From positions 22,878,001 to 22,942,000 of the forward strand of contig OZ316893.1 of assembly GCA_973895155.1 (NCBI GenBank): 64,000 nucleotides of DNA, in the 5' to 3' direction. Shown one piece after another: positions 38,044 to 50,611 of this stretch. The translations under genes and the position numbers were made by a program. This stretch comes from Marsupella aquatica (lineage: Eukaryota > Marchantiophyta). Below the pieces are notes generated by a model. That model saw only the letters and a list, made by a program, of their open reading frames with translations, was not told where the DNA came from and did not search any database. How positions within the stretch are numbered: the first letter of the stretch is position 1; each line of letters begins with the position of its first letter.

Positions 38044-38654
38044 TTCTTTATTGCTCCAACATATTTTTTGCCTTTCCCCACAACATATTTTTCTTTACAA
38101 TGGGACCTATCCACTTTTTCACTCACAATCTCACTACAACTCTTGCCGTAGCTTTTGCCTCAACTCTCATCCCAACTCTCCGTATGGATTAAAACCTTCC
38201 ATCCGATAGGTACTCTCCATTTGACAATCCCTGCTTTCACCTTGCAACCATCTAGCACACACTCAATAATCCTGATTTGGTGCAACTGACAACAACATTT
38301 TTGCAAGGACACACTTTCCTTGCCAATGACATTTCTGCAACACTTTCCGTGTCACTGACAATTCTGCAACGACATCCCAGCTACAATAACAACAAGACCA
38401 GAACAACAATTGTGCAATGTACACGCATTAGGCTAGTTTGCATTGTATAGACAATCAGCAACCATTGTAGTACGTGAAGTCGGCAATCCAAGCTGGGACA
38501 ATGATTTCATTGGGACATTTGGTTGCTGATATACTTCCACTAGGATCATATATGAGTTGGGATGGTTGGTCCATGGATCCCCCATGAAGAGCCCTGTACA
38601 GGAGTAGGAGATGAACCTTGTACACCAACGACATTCATTATACCCCTGTCTATT
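38044..38654. repeat. Dispersed repeat unit, copy 2
   Basis: Counterpart of 34351-34931. It fills the space between the truncated TPR fragment and the downstream flank of NLR copy B, so both of its edges are duplication or insertion junctions. Confidence 0.8.
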
Positions 38655-39089
38655 CGGGTTTCCTTACCAAGCATTCTATCAGCGTAAAATACAGTAGTTA
38701 AAGTCTTGATTGACACTGATACCCGTACCTTAGATCTAAACGTTGAGGAGCATGAAAATTCATTGTTAAAATTACTTGACTTCTTGGAAGACAATAACTT
38801 TGAAACAGGTTAATAATAGGGCAGGAAATAAGACACAGTATGAGCACCCATACCATGGTGATTACACAAAGATCGGCCTCTTGAGGATTGTTCTGATTCA
38901 TTTATTCAGCCTGTCTTTAGAAACCAAACTCCAGCCCGCGAAGTCTGAACCCATTTTAGAAACCAAGTTCACGTAAATCTTATTTGGGCATAGGAACAGA
39001 TTCAGCGAAAGCTAGCCCTACTCTCAGTAGGAAATGATAGAGGAGAATGCTCAAAGTTAGTAGCGTGATAAAATGTGGGGGGGCAATTC

Positions 39090-39432
39090 CTAAAGTTCCA
39101 ACTCCAGAAAACCTAGAAGAAAATCTCCCAAACACTGGTGTTGGCTTCTTTGAGGCCCAGAGCCAAGCATCGTTCGGCATCTTTCTGCGCTCCGTCTGTG
39201 TCCCAAGTAAGAACTTGACATAGCCCCGGTGCTTCAAGCATTCATAGTCATCACCGCTAATTTCCAAGGCTGCTGTTAAGTTTTCCCATGCTCCATGGAG
39301 TTCGCCTGCCATTCGCTTCAGTATTCCCCGTTCTTGAAAGTAGAAAACCCTGTCATAATAGCTACACACCCTGGCGTCGAAATCGTCCAACATTGCAAGG
39401 GCTCCGACAAATTCCTTCTCCTCTACCTTCCC
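39090..39432 (-). pseudogene. Out-of-frame fifth TPR module of NLR copy B
   Basis: The module that forms the in-frame C-terminus of copies A and C is still readable here (LDDFDARV, FQERGILKRMAGELHGA, CLKHRGYVKFLLG) but is no longer in the frame of the main gene. About 17 bases are missing near 39430 compared with the other copies, and a further one-base loss near 39213 breaks the module again before its original end at about 39090. Confidence 0.7.
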
Positions 39433-42400
39433 ATGACACTAAAAGATTGTCCACCCATTTTTTCCTTCCCTTCAGTCTGAACTCCAAAAACGCTACGGGC
39501 GATGCTCCCAAACAATCTGGCCCATCCATCACAGGATTCATTGCGGATCTTTCTGCATCCTTTCGCGCTCCACTGTCATCCCCCATCAAGTATTTGACAT
39601 AACCCCGATTCTTGAGCAACTCATAATTGTCGTCGTGGTCTATTTCAATGGCTGCATTCAAGTCTTCCAAAGCTCCATCGAGATCGCCTGCCATTCGCCT
39701 CAATAACCCCCTTTCTTGCAAGAAGGAAACCTTATGATGATAGCCACCAACCCTGGAGTCGAAATAGTCCCAAATTGCAAGCGGTCCCCGCAATTCCTTC
39801 TCCTTTACCTTCTCGATCACTTTCTCATGTGAGTACTTCCAAAGATCTTGCTCCAATCCTTCACTTCCCTTCAGTCTGAATTCCAAAAATGCTACAGACA
39901 ATCTTCCCAAACAACTACGCCGATCCACCACAGGATCCATTGCCATGCATCTTTCTGCATCCTCTCGCGCTCCACTCTTATCATCCATCAAGTATTTGAC
40001 GTAAGCCCGATGTTTGAGTACCTCATAGTTGTCGTCGTCTATTTCGAAGGCTGTTGTCAGGTCTTCCAGAGCTCCCTGGAGATCGCCTGCCATTTGCTTC
40101 AGTATTCCCCTTTCTTGCAAGAAAAAAACCCTATGATGATATCCACCCACGCTGCTGTCGAAATCGTCCCAAATTGCAAGGGCTCCCAGAAACTCCTTCT
40201 CCTTTACCTTCTCCATCACTTTCTCATGTGAGAACCTCCAAAGATTTTCCTCAAATGGTCCACTTCCCTTCAGTCTGAATTCCATAAATGCTACAGACAA
40301 TCCTCCCAAACAATCAGGCCAATCCACCACAGGATCCATTGCCATGCATCTTTCTGCATCCTTTCGCGCTCCACTGGCATCCCCCATCAAGTATTTAACG
40401 TAACCCCGATGCTTGAGCAGCTCATAATAGTCGTCGTTTATTTCCAAGGCTGCTGTCAGGTCTTCCAGAGCTCCATGAAGATCGCCTGCCATTCGATTCA
40501 ATATTCCCCTTTCTTGCAAGAAATAATCTCGACGATATTGGGAATACACCTCGGCATCAAAATCACGCCAGATTGCCAATGCCCCCTGGAAGTCTGAAAT
40601 CCTCACCTTGTCTATCATTTCACAATGTGCTGACCACAATTTTCTCGAGTGCTCATTGCGTTCTGTTTCTCCTGCCAGCCTAAAATTCATATATGTTATT
40701 GTTTCTTTCCCGAAACCCGAGGCGAGCCACTTAGAAGGACCGTCTGCGCGATCTGTGCGAAGAAGTCTTAAGGCATTTGCACCATCATCGTTTGCAGGAC
40801 CGAGATCCCCCGACAAGAAGTTCACGCAGCCTCGGTACCTCCAACACTCATACAGGCTGCGGTACTCACGAGATTCTGCGTCATCAGATGATACTTCCAA
40901 TGCGGCAGTGAGATCTTCCAAGGCTCCCTGGAGATCTCCCGTCTGACATCTCATTATGCCGCTCTCTTGCAACAAGTATTTATGCCACCTCGGTTTTACT
41001 ATAGCGAGGTTTGCGGAACAAATATCTTGCAGGGCTCCCTGATAGTCATGTTCCGACACCTTCTCCATCGCGTTTTCGTGGATTCTCGTCATGAGCCACT
41101 TTGACGGTATGATTTTGGAGTCCTCATGGGTCAAGGAGAAACGCTTATCTTGCACCTTAAAGATCTTCCGTGATGTGGCGAGAGGGGCCACACCAGCGTC
41201 TCCCAACCAAGCAGGCACATCCTTGACGTATGGGAGGACCGAGAGCTCCAAAGTGTGCAAACACTGCATAATCTTCCTGAAGTCAGGAATGCTCCTTAAA
41301 GAAAGCCGCGAAAGAACGAGACGAGTAAGCGCCTTCAGTTTGGCAAGTGACTCGGGCAGCTTCTGAATCGGAATCAGACTGTTGTATCCACTGATTTCCA
41401 AGTTTTGTAACTGCGTGAGTTCGCAGAAGGGAATGACTGAGAGGATATTCGAACGACAATCTGTCAGCTCTAGGCGCCTCAAACTGGAGAGTTTTCCAAA
41501 TGAATTCACGACGGCTTCTAATTGACATCCTTGCAACTTGAGGTCTTCTAGTCCTTCTAGATGTCCAAAGGAGTTGGGGACTCGTAAGTCGCAAGAACTA
41601 CGGACTTTGAGGTGCTTCAGGGCTGATAGGTGTCCAAAGGAGTGGGGCAAATCTTGCAGTTTGTCACAATCAGTGATTTCTACGTGCTTCAGAGCACACA
41701 GGTTTCCAAAGGACTCGGGCAGGCCACGCAAGTCGCCACAACGACGGATTTCTAAGTGGTTCAAGGCAAGCAGGTGTCCGAAGGAGTCGGGAAAGACTTG
41801 CAATGCAGACAAGTGTGTGATTTCTAGGTGTCTCAAGGCATACAGGTTTCCAAAGGACTCCGGCAGGGCGCGACAACCACGGAGTTCTTCCCATTGGAAA
41901 GACCTCAACGAACGCGCATCACGCCCTGCGTTCCCGGATTCGTGCGCACCATGGATTTCTAGGTGCGTCAAGGCAGACAGGGTTCCAAATGAAGTAGACA
42001 GGGAGTTGAGTCTCGGACAACCATTGAACACAAGACGATCGAGTGCGGATAGATTGCCGAAGGTGTCAGGAAGGGAACGTAAGTCACCACACCACTCAAA
42101 TGCAAGATCTTTCAACTTGGATAGAGCACCGAAATTTTCGGGCAGGATATGAAGAGTATGGCACTCCATGAATTGCAGGTACTGCAACTGCGATAGTTTG
42201 CAAAAAGTCTCAGGCAAACTCTTTAGATCGCAATCATTGAACTCCAAATGTTCCAACCGGAATAAATTGCCGAATTCATCCGGTACACAGTGCAAGTCTG
42301 AACCGATGAAGATTCTAAGAGCTGATAATTGTCCAATAGATCTGGGTAGGACCTCCACACCGTGTACATGCAAAACTACAAGACTATCTTGAAGGGCAAA

Positions 42401-45400
42401 GTTGAAAGTATCAAGACCTCCACAGCATTTGAGTAGGACAAGCTTACTCGGGAATGACCTCTCTTCCTCAACTCCATCAATGAAAAGCGGGCCATCCACT
42501 TCCAGATACAGCAATTTCTTCAGTTTCTCAAGCGTATGGGTTGAAACGTGAATATCTTCAGTTGAGGAAGCATCACTTGAGGAAGCATCACTTGTGGAAG
42601 CATCCCAATCGTTGGACAACCTCAAGGCATGAATATCCTACAATGCCAAAATATACTCACCATTTAGTTCAGATCTCATCAAATCAGCCGCTAGTTGAGT
42701 CCAATACATACAAAATCGACTACTGCAAACCCAGCTAAGTAATTGTCATTCCTGAAACCCTCCATTACTGCTTTGAGGTAAAATGCTTCGCAATGTTTCA
42801 TATGCCTCAAACATTGAAGCCCAAAACCAACTTGACACCTCCTCACTACAGAATTTTATCTCATCAATCTAGAGCTCACCTGATTCGCCAACTCCTCATC
42901 GTTTTGTAGTAGCTTTGAGGCCATTCTCCTTTCCCATACTCTGCACCTTCCACTGTTACTCGGCTCAGAAGCTATTCTTCGTCCCAGACTTAGAAGTTGG
43001 TCATGTATCTCAATATTCTTATTGTCCTCCACATGATAAACAAGAGACCTGTCCACCAAGGTTTGCCATTGTATGGTCTCGTACTCCGTCTCATATGCTG
43101 TCCTCCAAGCTGCTTTTGCATCGCGCAAACACCAAGAATGCCCTTGGAAGAAAGTTGTGGCATCTAGGAACATTTGCTGCTCCTTCTCTTCAAGTCCGTC
43201 GTAGCTCACTCTCAACTTTGCCCACAATCTCTTGTCAAGATCTCGAATACTGTCAGCCTTTATCACAGCTTGCAAAGTTTGCTGCCAAAACTTGCGATCC
43301 TGTTTGAATTTTAGGTGATTTCCAAGAACTTCAAGCGTAAGGGGCAGCCCAGAACACTTCTTCACTATCGAAACCATATCACGTTTCAAGTTTGCGGGTA
43401 ACGTTTCAGGCTGTGGGAAAGCATGGCTTAGGAACAGCTCTTCTGAATTTTTTTGGTCCAAAAATGGGACTTTAAAAATATAAATACCGGCCACGCGGTT
43501 GAGAATGTCCATATCGCGAGACGTAACAATGAACCGACTGTTTGAAGAGGGACCATAAACCAGGTGCGATAATACGGTTATATCAAGATCATCACTGATA
43601 TTATCCAAAACAAGTAGTAGTTCCTTCTCAATCAAAGCAGACCAGTCCTCTTTGTCTTCAACCTTCCTTCCAAGGCGGTGCAAATGTTTCCACACTACGT
43701 TCTTTACCTCCTCAACACCCCCTCCTTGCACCTTCAGATCAGGGACAAAACAACTGTACTCGTATGCCGGACTTAGTTCATTGAATACCGCCCGTGCGAG
43801 AGTGGTTTTTCCAAGCCCACCCATGCCCACCAAGCCCAGCGTTGTAAATTTCTGAAGCCTGCTTTTAACCTCCTGTACGAGAACGTCCATATTGACCATG
43901 TGCTTTGGCAGAAATTCCCGATTTTGACGAATAGCTTGCCTTTCAACCACGGCTCGTTCTTCCTAGATTTGCAACAAGAGCAGGTTAGAAAAACAGCAAT
44001 CCTAAAGTTTTGATATGAATTTTGACGTTTCATTTGAGAAGACAGGACACAGGATGTCACTGGAAAACAAGGACATGCTGTTGTTGCATGAAATGACTCG
44101 TTAATTAAAGTAACGCCCTTCGCTGAAGTTTGTTTCTGGGCAACCTTTGAATTGTCGCAAACGCTGCTGAGGAGTGTTGTGAGGGCGTTGAACCTTCTGG
44201 AGGTTTTCGTCTCTGGTCTGCAAACGGAGAAATGGTCCGCGCTACTATCAAGATTAAAATTCACCCCATCTCTGGCAGAGGCTTCTGGTACTACAACAAT
44301 ACCTCTGAATATGCCCTGCGTGACCACAGAAACGATGTCAAATTGACGTAACGAAAAGGCAAATTGGACATCGCTTTACCACTGCTGAGTTTAATAACAC
44401 TTCAATAGTTCAGAGACTCAAGGTACAGGCATTTATGTCAACTACGGTAGATGTCTTGTTCCCATATATTCATAAAAATACAAACTCTACGAGGTAGATG
44501 AATATGCTTAGAAAAGATGATGAAGTTTGTGCTTGAACGAGACTTCCTGGCAGTTTAAGCTCATCCAGAAACCACAAGTGCCGAATGTGCATTTGACCAG
44601 TCAAACGACTGGCCAAAATTCATGACAAGACATTGTACTATGTGAACCGAGTAAAAGAAAGATAGATTATGAGATCATCTTCAAGGATAGCAGCTGTACC
44701 GTTTTCACAGGGAGCATTTCCCCCAATCCTTCGATTTTCCACTTTGGGTAACACGTGCACAGATTTTGGAAGTAGGAATTCAGCCGGCTCGTGTCTTTGC
44801 TTAAAGTGGTGAAGTAATCAAAGAAAGGGCGGCTCAAGACACTTCTTGCTCTTCTTATATCAGAACTGCCGTGATGAGGGGTACTATAGTAAAATACCCC
44901 TCTCAAGCTATCAAGGAATTTCTTAATCATGGCCGCATTCATGCTCGACTTGAATGTGTCGTGTGCATGATGACACAGTTCCTTGATGACCAAACCCCCA
45001 AACGAGTGGCCCACCAAGACCACTGGGCAGTGAGGCGTCTGACCAATGTTTGCCTGCATCAGATCACTGATCAAGTTTTCGCTAATTATATGCATGTCAA
45101 AGTTTTCAGCAGAACCCTTTCTCAGGCCTTCAATATAAGAGACAACCAGGATGTGAGCGTCAGGGAACTCCTCCGCGAGCCAGACCTTCGGCCAAATACA
45201 GCTTTCGTCCCCACTCATCCAGGTAGATAAGTGTGCTTCGGCGGATTCCCCAAATGGAAGACCGTGGAAGAATAATACTTGTATGGTGGGATCCACCTTC
45301 GGCTTGTGAAGCTCGTAGAGGGAGTCATTCACCTGAGATAGCAAGAGAACAGGAGGGCAAGTACTGATTATTGGTTCATCCTACGTGATCTGGTTTCGAC

Positions 45401-45735
45401 AGAACGCTACAATAGAACAGAAACTCAGACAAGTTAATATCAATTTCAGGAAAGCTTTCTCTGACGTTGACGGTTCCAGCAGTTCAGGACGGCGTGTAAA
45501 AGTAGTCAATCCATAGACGAGAGAGACAAGAGACCGTATGGAAGATCACCTGACGAGCTTGCAGATTCCATTGTTGCACCCTTCTGCGGCGTGGTTGAGC
45601 GACAACGGGTCGGAGCAAGAAAAAGCCAAGTAGACAGCACAAGATCACAATAGACAGTTGGCCTACTTCGTCAGTCGCCACTAGAATCGGAGCAAATATC
45701 GCCGAGATTACGGAAACCCAATTGATCGCCTCCAT
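39362..45735 (-). CDS. NLR copy B: membrane-anchored hydrolase-NB-ARC-LRR-TPR protein
   Basis: Exons, all phase 0: 45550-45735, 44700-45332, 44145-44315, 42880-43962 and 39362-42637, giving about 1,782 residues. Residues 1-62 hold one hydrophobic helix (QLSIVILCCLLGFFLLRPVV). 63-330 form an alpha/beta-hydrolase of the SERAC1/PGAP1-like type, with nucleophile Ser172 in GHSFGG and the likely catalytic His in ADHFSVC. 331-691 are NB-ARC: P-loop GMGGLGKTT at 376-384, Walker B LLLVLD at 445-450, GLPL at 535-538, FLDATTFF, and IHD in the MHD position at 649-651. The last exon encodes about 13 LRRs and four in-frame TPR modules, then a short frameshifted tail replacing module five. The start is the first in-frame ATG and matches copy A. 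The predicted role is a nucleotide-switched immune receptor; a lipid or ester substrate for the hydrolase is inference. Confidence 0.8.
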
Positions 45736-47125
45736 GGCGAGCCTCAGAAGATCGAAAGACGTTATCTTGTGGCCCTCACGCGATGGGCCCTTGCAGACCA
45801 ATTTATGCACTTAGCCCCAGAGTGAGTCAACTGGTCAGATCCATCCTCGTCGTGAGGCCAGACCACCAAAAATCATTCAAGAAGCATTGAAATTCCCTGA
45901 AGGCTGGACAGTTTCCATTATAAAGTCTAGCGCCAATTGCTGATCAGGTACCTTCATAATGTTCAGCTAGTGATCTCCTATATTTGTTGCACCGTAAAAA
46001 TCGTCTCAGACTTATCACCGTATAGATAGACGCGGATTAGCCAACTCGATTGAATGAGGGAAAGCACATAGTTGTGCTTTGCTCGTCCTAGAACCTTTTC
46101 TCTCGCAACTACACTGAGGGCGCAAGCAGGCATATCAGAAATTGGAAGATAAAGCTACCGTAGTTCGTCTTGAGCGCAGCGCAGTGAAAAATATATGAAA
46201 ACAAAAGTCAGAAGGAGACTTCAGGCAACCGTAGAACCATCATCCGTGCTGCGCACGTACTCATAACTGGTGAGCAGCCAAGCCATTGTTGTGGCCACAA
46301 CTGACTCTAGCTAGCCGATTTACGAAGGACTGAACTCTCCTCAGCAGAGTTAGAGGACATCCACGGCGACCTGACGGCAAAACAGATAGAATGAATCAAA
46401 GCGGAGGGTTGGCAGTGCAATCCACAGTCAAAGTACAACAGAACAAGCTTGTGATGGAATTGTGTCTGTCTCTGTCAACGTGATTGAGTGCCGAGTAGTA
46501 AAGACTTATTTCCCATCCTTGTGCCTTCGCTTTCCGAAAACTTTGAGAGTAACTGGAACGATACCAGTCCGATTCAGGGACCATGTGACAGAACCATGTG
46601 AGTTCGCCTGCCAACACACATCAACGCATCTGTACAGAGAGGACATACACTACAGCTAGAGCTCACAGAAACAACACAATTGCCTGTACTGAACCAGAGC
46701 AAAGAGAACGGTGGAAGTACCTTTCTGGCTGGAAAGTAACAATGGCGGTAGTGGATAGATTCAATCTGGGGAGCCTCAATCTCGACCATCTCTCGAGGTC
46801 CATTGACTGAGCTATTGGCGATAACTTATACTAGATGTTCAATTGTGAAGCACTCAGAAACTCGGCCCTGAATGGTCACTCCCTCGTCGAAATTCACCAA
46901 AGCGTGTCCAGCAGAATCTGGTGCGCCAAGAAGTCTTCCAGATGGAAGGAATTGACAAAAAAATATGTGGCAATTTTTTGCTAAAAGTGGTGAAGAGGTG
47001 GAATGAGGTGAATTTTTGCCACTAAAAAAAATTGTTGTTTGTGATAATTTCCAGATGAAGTGAGGAGCCATACTCCGGCCACCCTGTTTAGAGCATATTG
47101 TGAACTACAATGCCCAGGTTAAGAG
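45736..47125. other. Conserved upstream flank (promoter region) of NLR copy B
   Basis: Aligns with 19707-21117 over its whole length with substitutions and small indels. In-frame codons continue upstream of the ATG only from a GTG, which supports 45735 as the start. Similarity with copy A stops near 47125 and resumes at about 50612. Confidence 0.5.
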
Positions 47126-49774
47126 GACTTAATTATACAATTTATTCCTTGAAACTCAAGAGCGACGGTCGTGCTAGATTGCAAGTGTGGCTTTGTATGG
47201 GAGGGGTCGTAGGTGGTGTTGAGGGCACCAGGTCACTTGCTCAAGGAGTTTCGTGGAGGCGTTTGGGCACCAAAGACACTTAGGCGTGGGTGCTGGGATT
47301 GGTGAGGGCACTGGGTGGCAAGGTCCACCACTCCCTCCTAATAGGATTGTGCGACCACACCTTGACCCTGCAAAGCCCCAAGGGACCATCGCTTCTCTTA
47401 CACTCCTTTTCACCCTCCCACGTCCTTGCTCTCCTCAACAATACAGCTTTCACAACAAGAACAACAAAGTTTTCCAAAATAAAATAAAAACACAAAAGTG
47501 AAAGCGACTATTGCAACATTTTTTCTTCATTTCATTTGTTTTACCTTTTGTAGAAAAATGGTCCCAAATTTTGTTATTCCATTTAACCCTCCAACATTCT
47601 TTCTAATAACCTTTTCAAAGAATGTTCCTTTAATGAAGGCCAATAAAATCAAGCCCCGAACACTTTTTCTCCACAAGACCTGCCTTGTTTGACATGCCCC
47701 CTCATCTCTATTAGTCTTGGTCTAATTATTCCCCCAGTTGGGAGCCCAACTCTTTGCCCGCATTTGCCTTTTTTTTCCCCACTTTTGTTCCATTTTTTGT
47801 ATCATCAACAATAAAGATAAAGTGTTCGACTCTTATCCATGTACTCTGATCACCCATTTGGGCCCTATCCCATTGATGTTTTTGTGTTGACTTGAATTAC
47901 ATAATTTGATGTGCTCTTTTGAACAAGATCTAGAACACAATCATTGACAAAAAAATTCATATATTTGTAAGACAAAAAATTATGACAGATCCAATATAAG
48001 ATATAATTATAGTGTGCAACTTCGTTACCCTAACCATGTCTCCAACTATATAGTTACATATCGTAACCCTAGACCTAAGAGTAATACGTAATAGTCACCT
48101 CTAAGCCTTGAACCCTCCTCTTGCGCAACCCTGAAGTTGGCAAAAAACATAGCCTAATCTACATTCCTCCCAAATGTGTCAATTATGTCCCAATCACAAA
48201 AAGACGCATAGAGTAATATTATAGTGTCGTGTGGAACGCCCATACCTATCACCCTTAGAGAAACTAAGTATCCGCCAAGGAATAATTAGGCTTCCTCCAA
48301 CATACTGGAAGTTAGCGTCCCCCCCACCAGGTCAGCTATCAATATATTCACCTAACAATGAATCAGCCTCACAAAATGTTCTCCTTTGACTCCCAAACAT
48401 TTTCAACTACCATAGTAGTCTCAAAATCAAACCATGTGTTATTGTTACTAAACCTCTTAGTAGACACCATTTATCCAAAGACACATTTTAGATGATGTCA
48501 CATAAGAATGACACATAAGAATCATCTCATGTACTCTATGTTCTACTTTAAAGAGAAGTATATCATTTGACACTCCTGGTCAATCAATCCAAGTCAGAGT
48601 ACACAAAAACTTCAAAAAATCTGAAGGCTCAGGTTGATTCCCTTCAATTTTCAATTTTTGGTGGCATTGCATATTATAGAAGTAGATAGATAGTAAGTTG
48701 TTAATGATCATGGTGAAAGCTTGATGATCATGAACTCCCAACCATACTAATTGCTACACATAGTTGGTAATAATTTTATGAAAACTAAATGTTCTATGGG
48801 TCCAAAAGAAATTTAGGCTAGGATGGACCAGGCTCATGTTAGTATTAAAAAAATAATGGATTGTTTTTGAAAGACCAAGTGTTTAATACACAATGAGATT
48901 TATTGTCATCCAGGCCATCTAAGTTATCTTGGTTATCTACACTGATTATCGTAATTAGTCTCACACACAGTATTTAGGAACAAAGGTTTTTGAAAGATGT
49001 CATCACAATTAATGTGTGTGAGACTATATAAGAAGTGAGACTAAATTATACATGTTATTCTAAATTAGAGTAAGTGAGATTATTTTAGAGGCCACTTGAA
49101 TAGTGTGTGATGAACACATAATTAATGTGTATAGCCTATGAAAAGTACAAATCTTTCCAGTAGTAAAATATATTTGTAAGGGCATATAAAATTTAAAATT
49201 TAAATAGAAAATGTCAATTGTAAGTCAAATTTTATTAAATTATGATGAAGTGAAATACAACCAAACTAGAACAATAGACTGAACTCTCTACTTGTGCTAA
49301 TATTAGTGGTCACACCCTTATTAGTGTGTGTGATACTATTTATGCAAGGAAACTATAAAAATTATGATACTAATTAGAGTAAACAATGTAGGCATTTTGT
49401 CAAACATTTAAGTACATGGGCATTTTAGTTTATTTGGCAATATTTTAGAGTTTTTCTAACTTTATCATTTTCATTATGAAATATCCAAAGTACAAGCGTG
49501 AGTATAAAGTCTCACCTGACAATCTTACATGAACCATTTCCATGGGCATGTCCATGGTCATTCCTATGGTATGTTATTCACATGGTATGTACAATCATGA
49601 TTATAAAGACCATTGTATTATATTCTAGTAAATACATTATATTTTATAGTATCATTTGGATAGTTTTCACCAGTACTTTCTCAAGTGTGTGTTTTTTAAT
49701 TTTTTCTCAAGTTGTGTGTTTTATTCATTACTTTCAAGTGTGTGATTTTTTTACATCTTTGTGTGTGTACGATC
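47126..49774. other. Copy-B-specific AT-rich DNA, no gene recognised
   Basis: This block interrupts the duplicated flank. Around 48.9-49.4 kb the words attagtctcacacac and attaatgtgtgtgagac recur in both orientations, suggesting remnants of small inverted-repeat elements. I found no boundaries and no coding signature. Confidence 0.35.
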
Positions 49775-50067
49775 TCGGGGGTCTCATTATATGGATGCCT
49801 CCCCATCATCTGTGACGTTTTTAGGCCTTGGACCCCCTAAAATATAATTTTTAAAAATTTTATTGACCGTTATAAAGTTGGAATATTCTTAGAATATTTC
49901 AAAAATTTGGTTATAAGGACCCTAATGTTCTTATAAGTCCCAAAATTGGATTTAAAAGGCCTTATTGTTCTACTCAGAAGATTCTTAAGTCTTCCCTTCG
50001 AACCAATCAAATGATCCTATACTTCGTCGCATGTGATATGCCATTTTTGTGAAAGTGAAACCCCCAA
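49775..50067. mobile_element. Mutator-like MITE, copy 3 (293 bp), diverged
   Basis: Starts TCGGGGGTCTCA and ends GTGAAACCCCCAA, flanked by identical direct repeats gtgtacgatc at 49765-49774 and 50068-50077. Interior words (ccctaatgttctt, caaaattgg) match the reverse complement of the elements at 1071 and 11851, so it is a diverged member in opposite orientation. Confidence 0.7.
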
Positions 50068-50077
50068 GTGTACGATC

Positions 50078-50611
50078 ATGTACGACATTGCATTTGGATA
50101 GTTTTCATTGGTCTTCCTCTGGTTCTATGTTTTTTTTCAATTTCCTCTCCTTGTGTATTTTTTTCATTTTCTTCTAGTTGTGTATTTTTTATTCATTGTC
50201 TTAAGGTGTGTGTTTTTTCATTTTTTTTGTGTGTACGATCATGTACGGTGGTGTAGAAAAAAACACACAGCAACATATTGGACGCTTGGTACAATATGTT
50301 GCCACATGTTTTTCCACCATATTTTTTTTGCGTGCAACTTTTTTATTGTAATTCTTGAGGGATGTTTTTTAATTAATTCTCAAGTCTAGAATATTTTCTC
50401 AAGTGCTAACTTTTTGTATAGAAGTACAGGGAAGATTTGTTTTGCTACCTGGTTCTAAAGTGTGAACTTTTTGTTGCATATGACTCGGGGTGTGCAATTT
50501 TGGGTCATAAATCATGTTCAATTTTTTTTTACAAAAAGTACAAAATTGGTGAAAAAAAACACAAAACATGGGAAAATGCACAAACAAAAAACCCGTCAAC
50601 ATATTGTACAC
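50078..50611. other. T-rich intergenic DNA
   Basis: Low-complexity T/G-rich words (gtgtgttttttcattttt) recur, and the same type of sequence lies just upstream at 49.65-49.76 kb. No gene. Confidence 0.4.
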
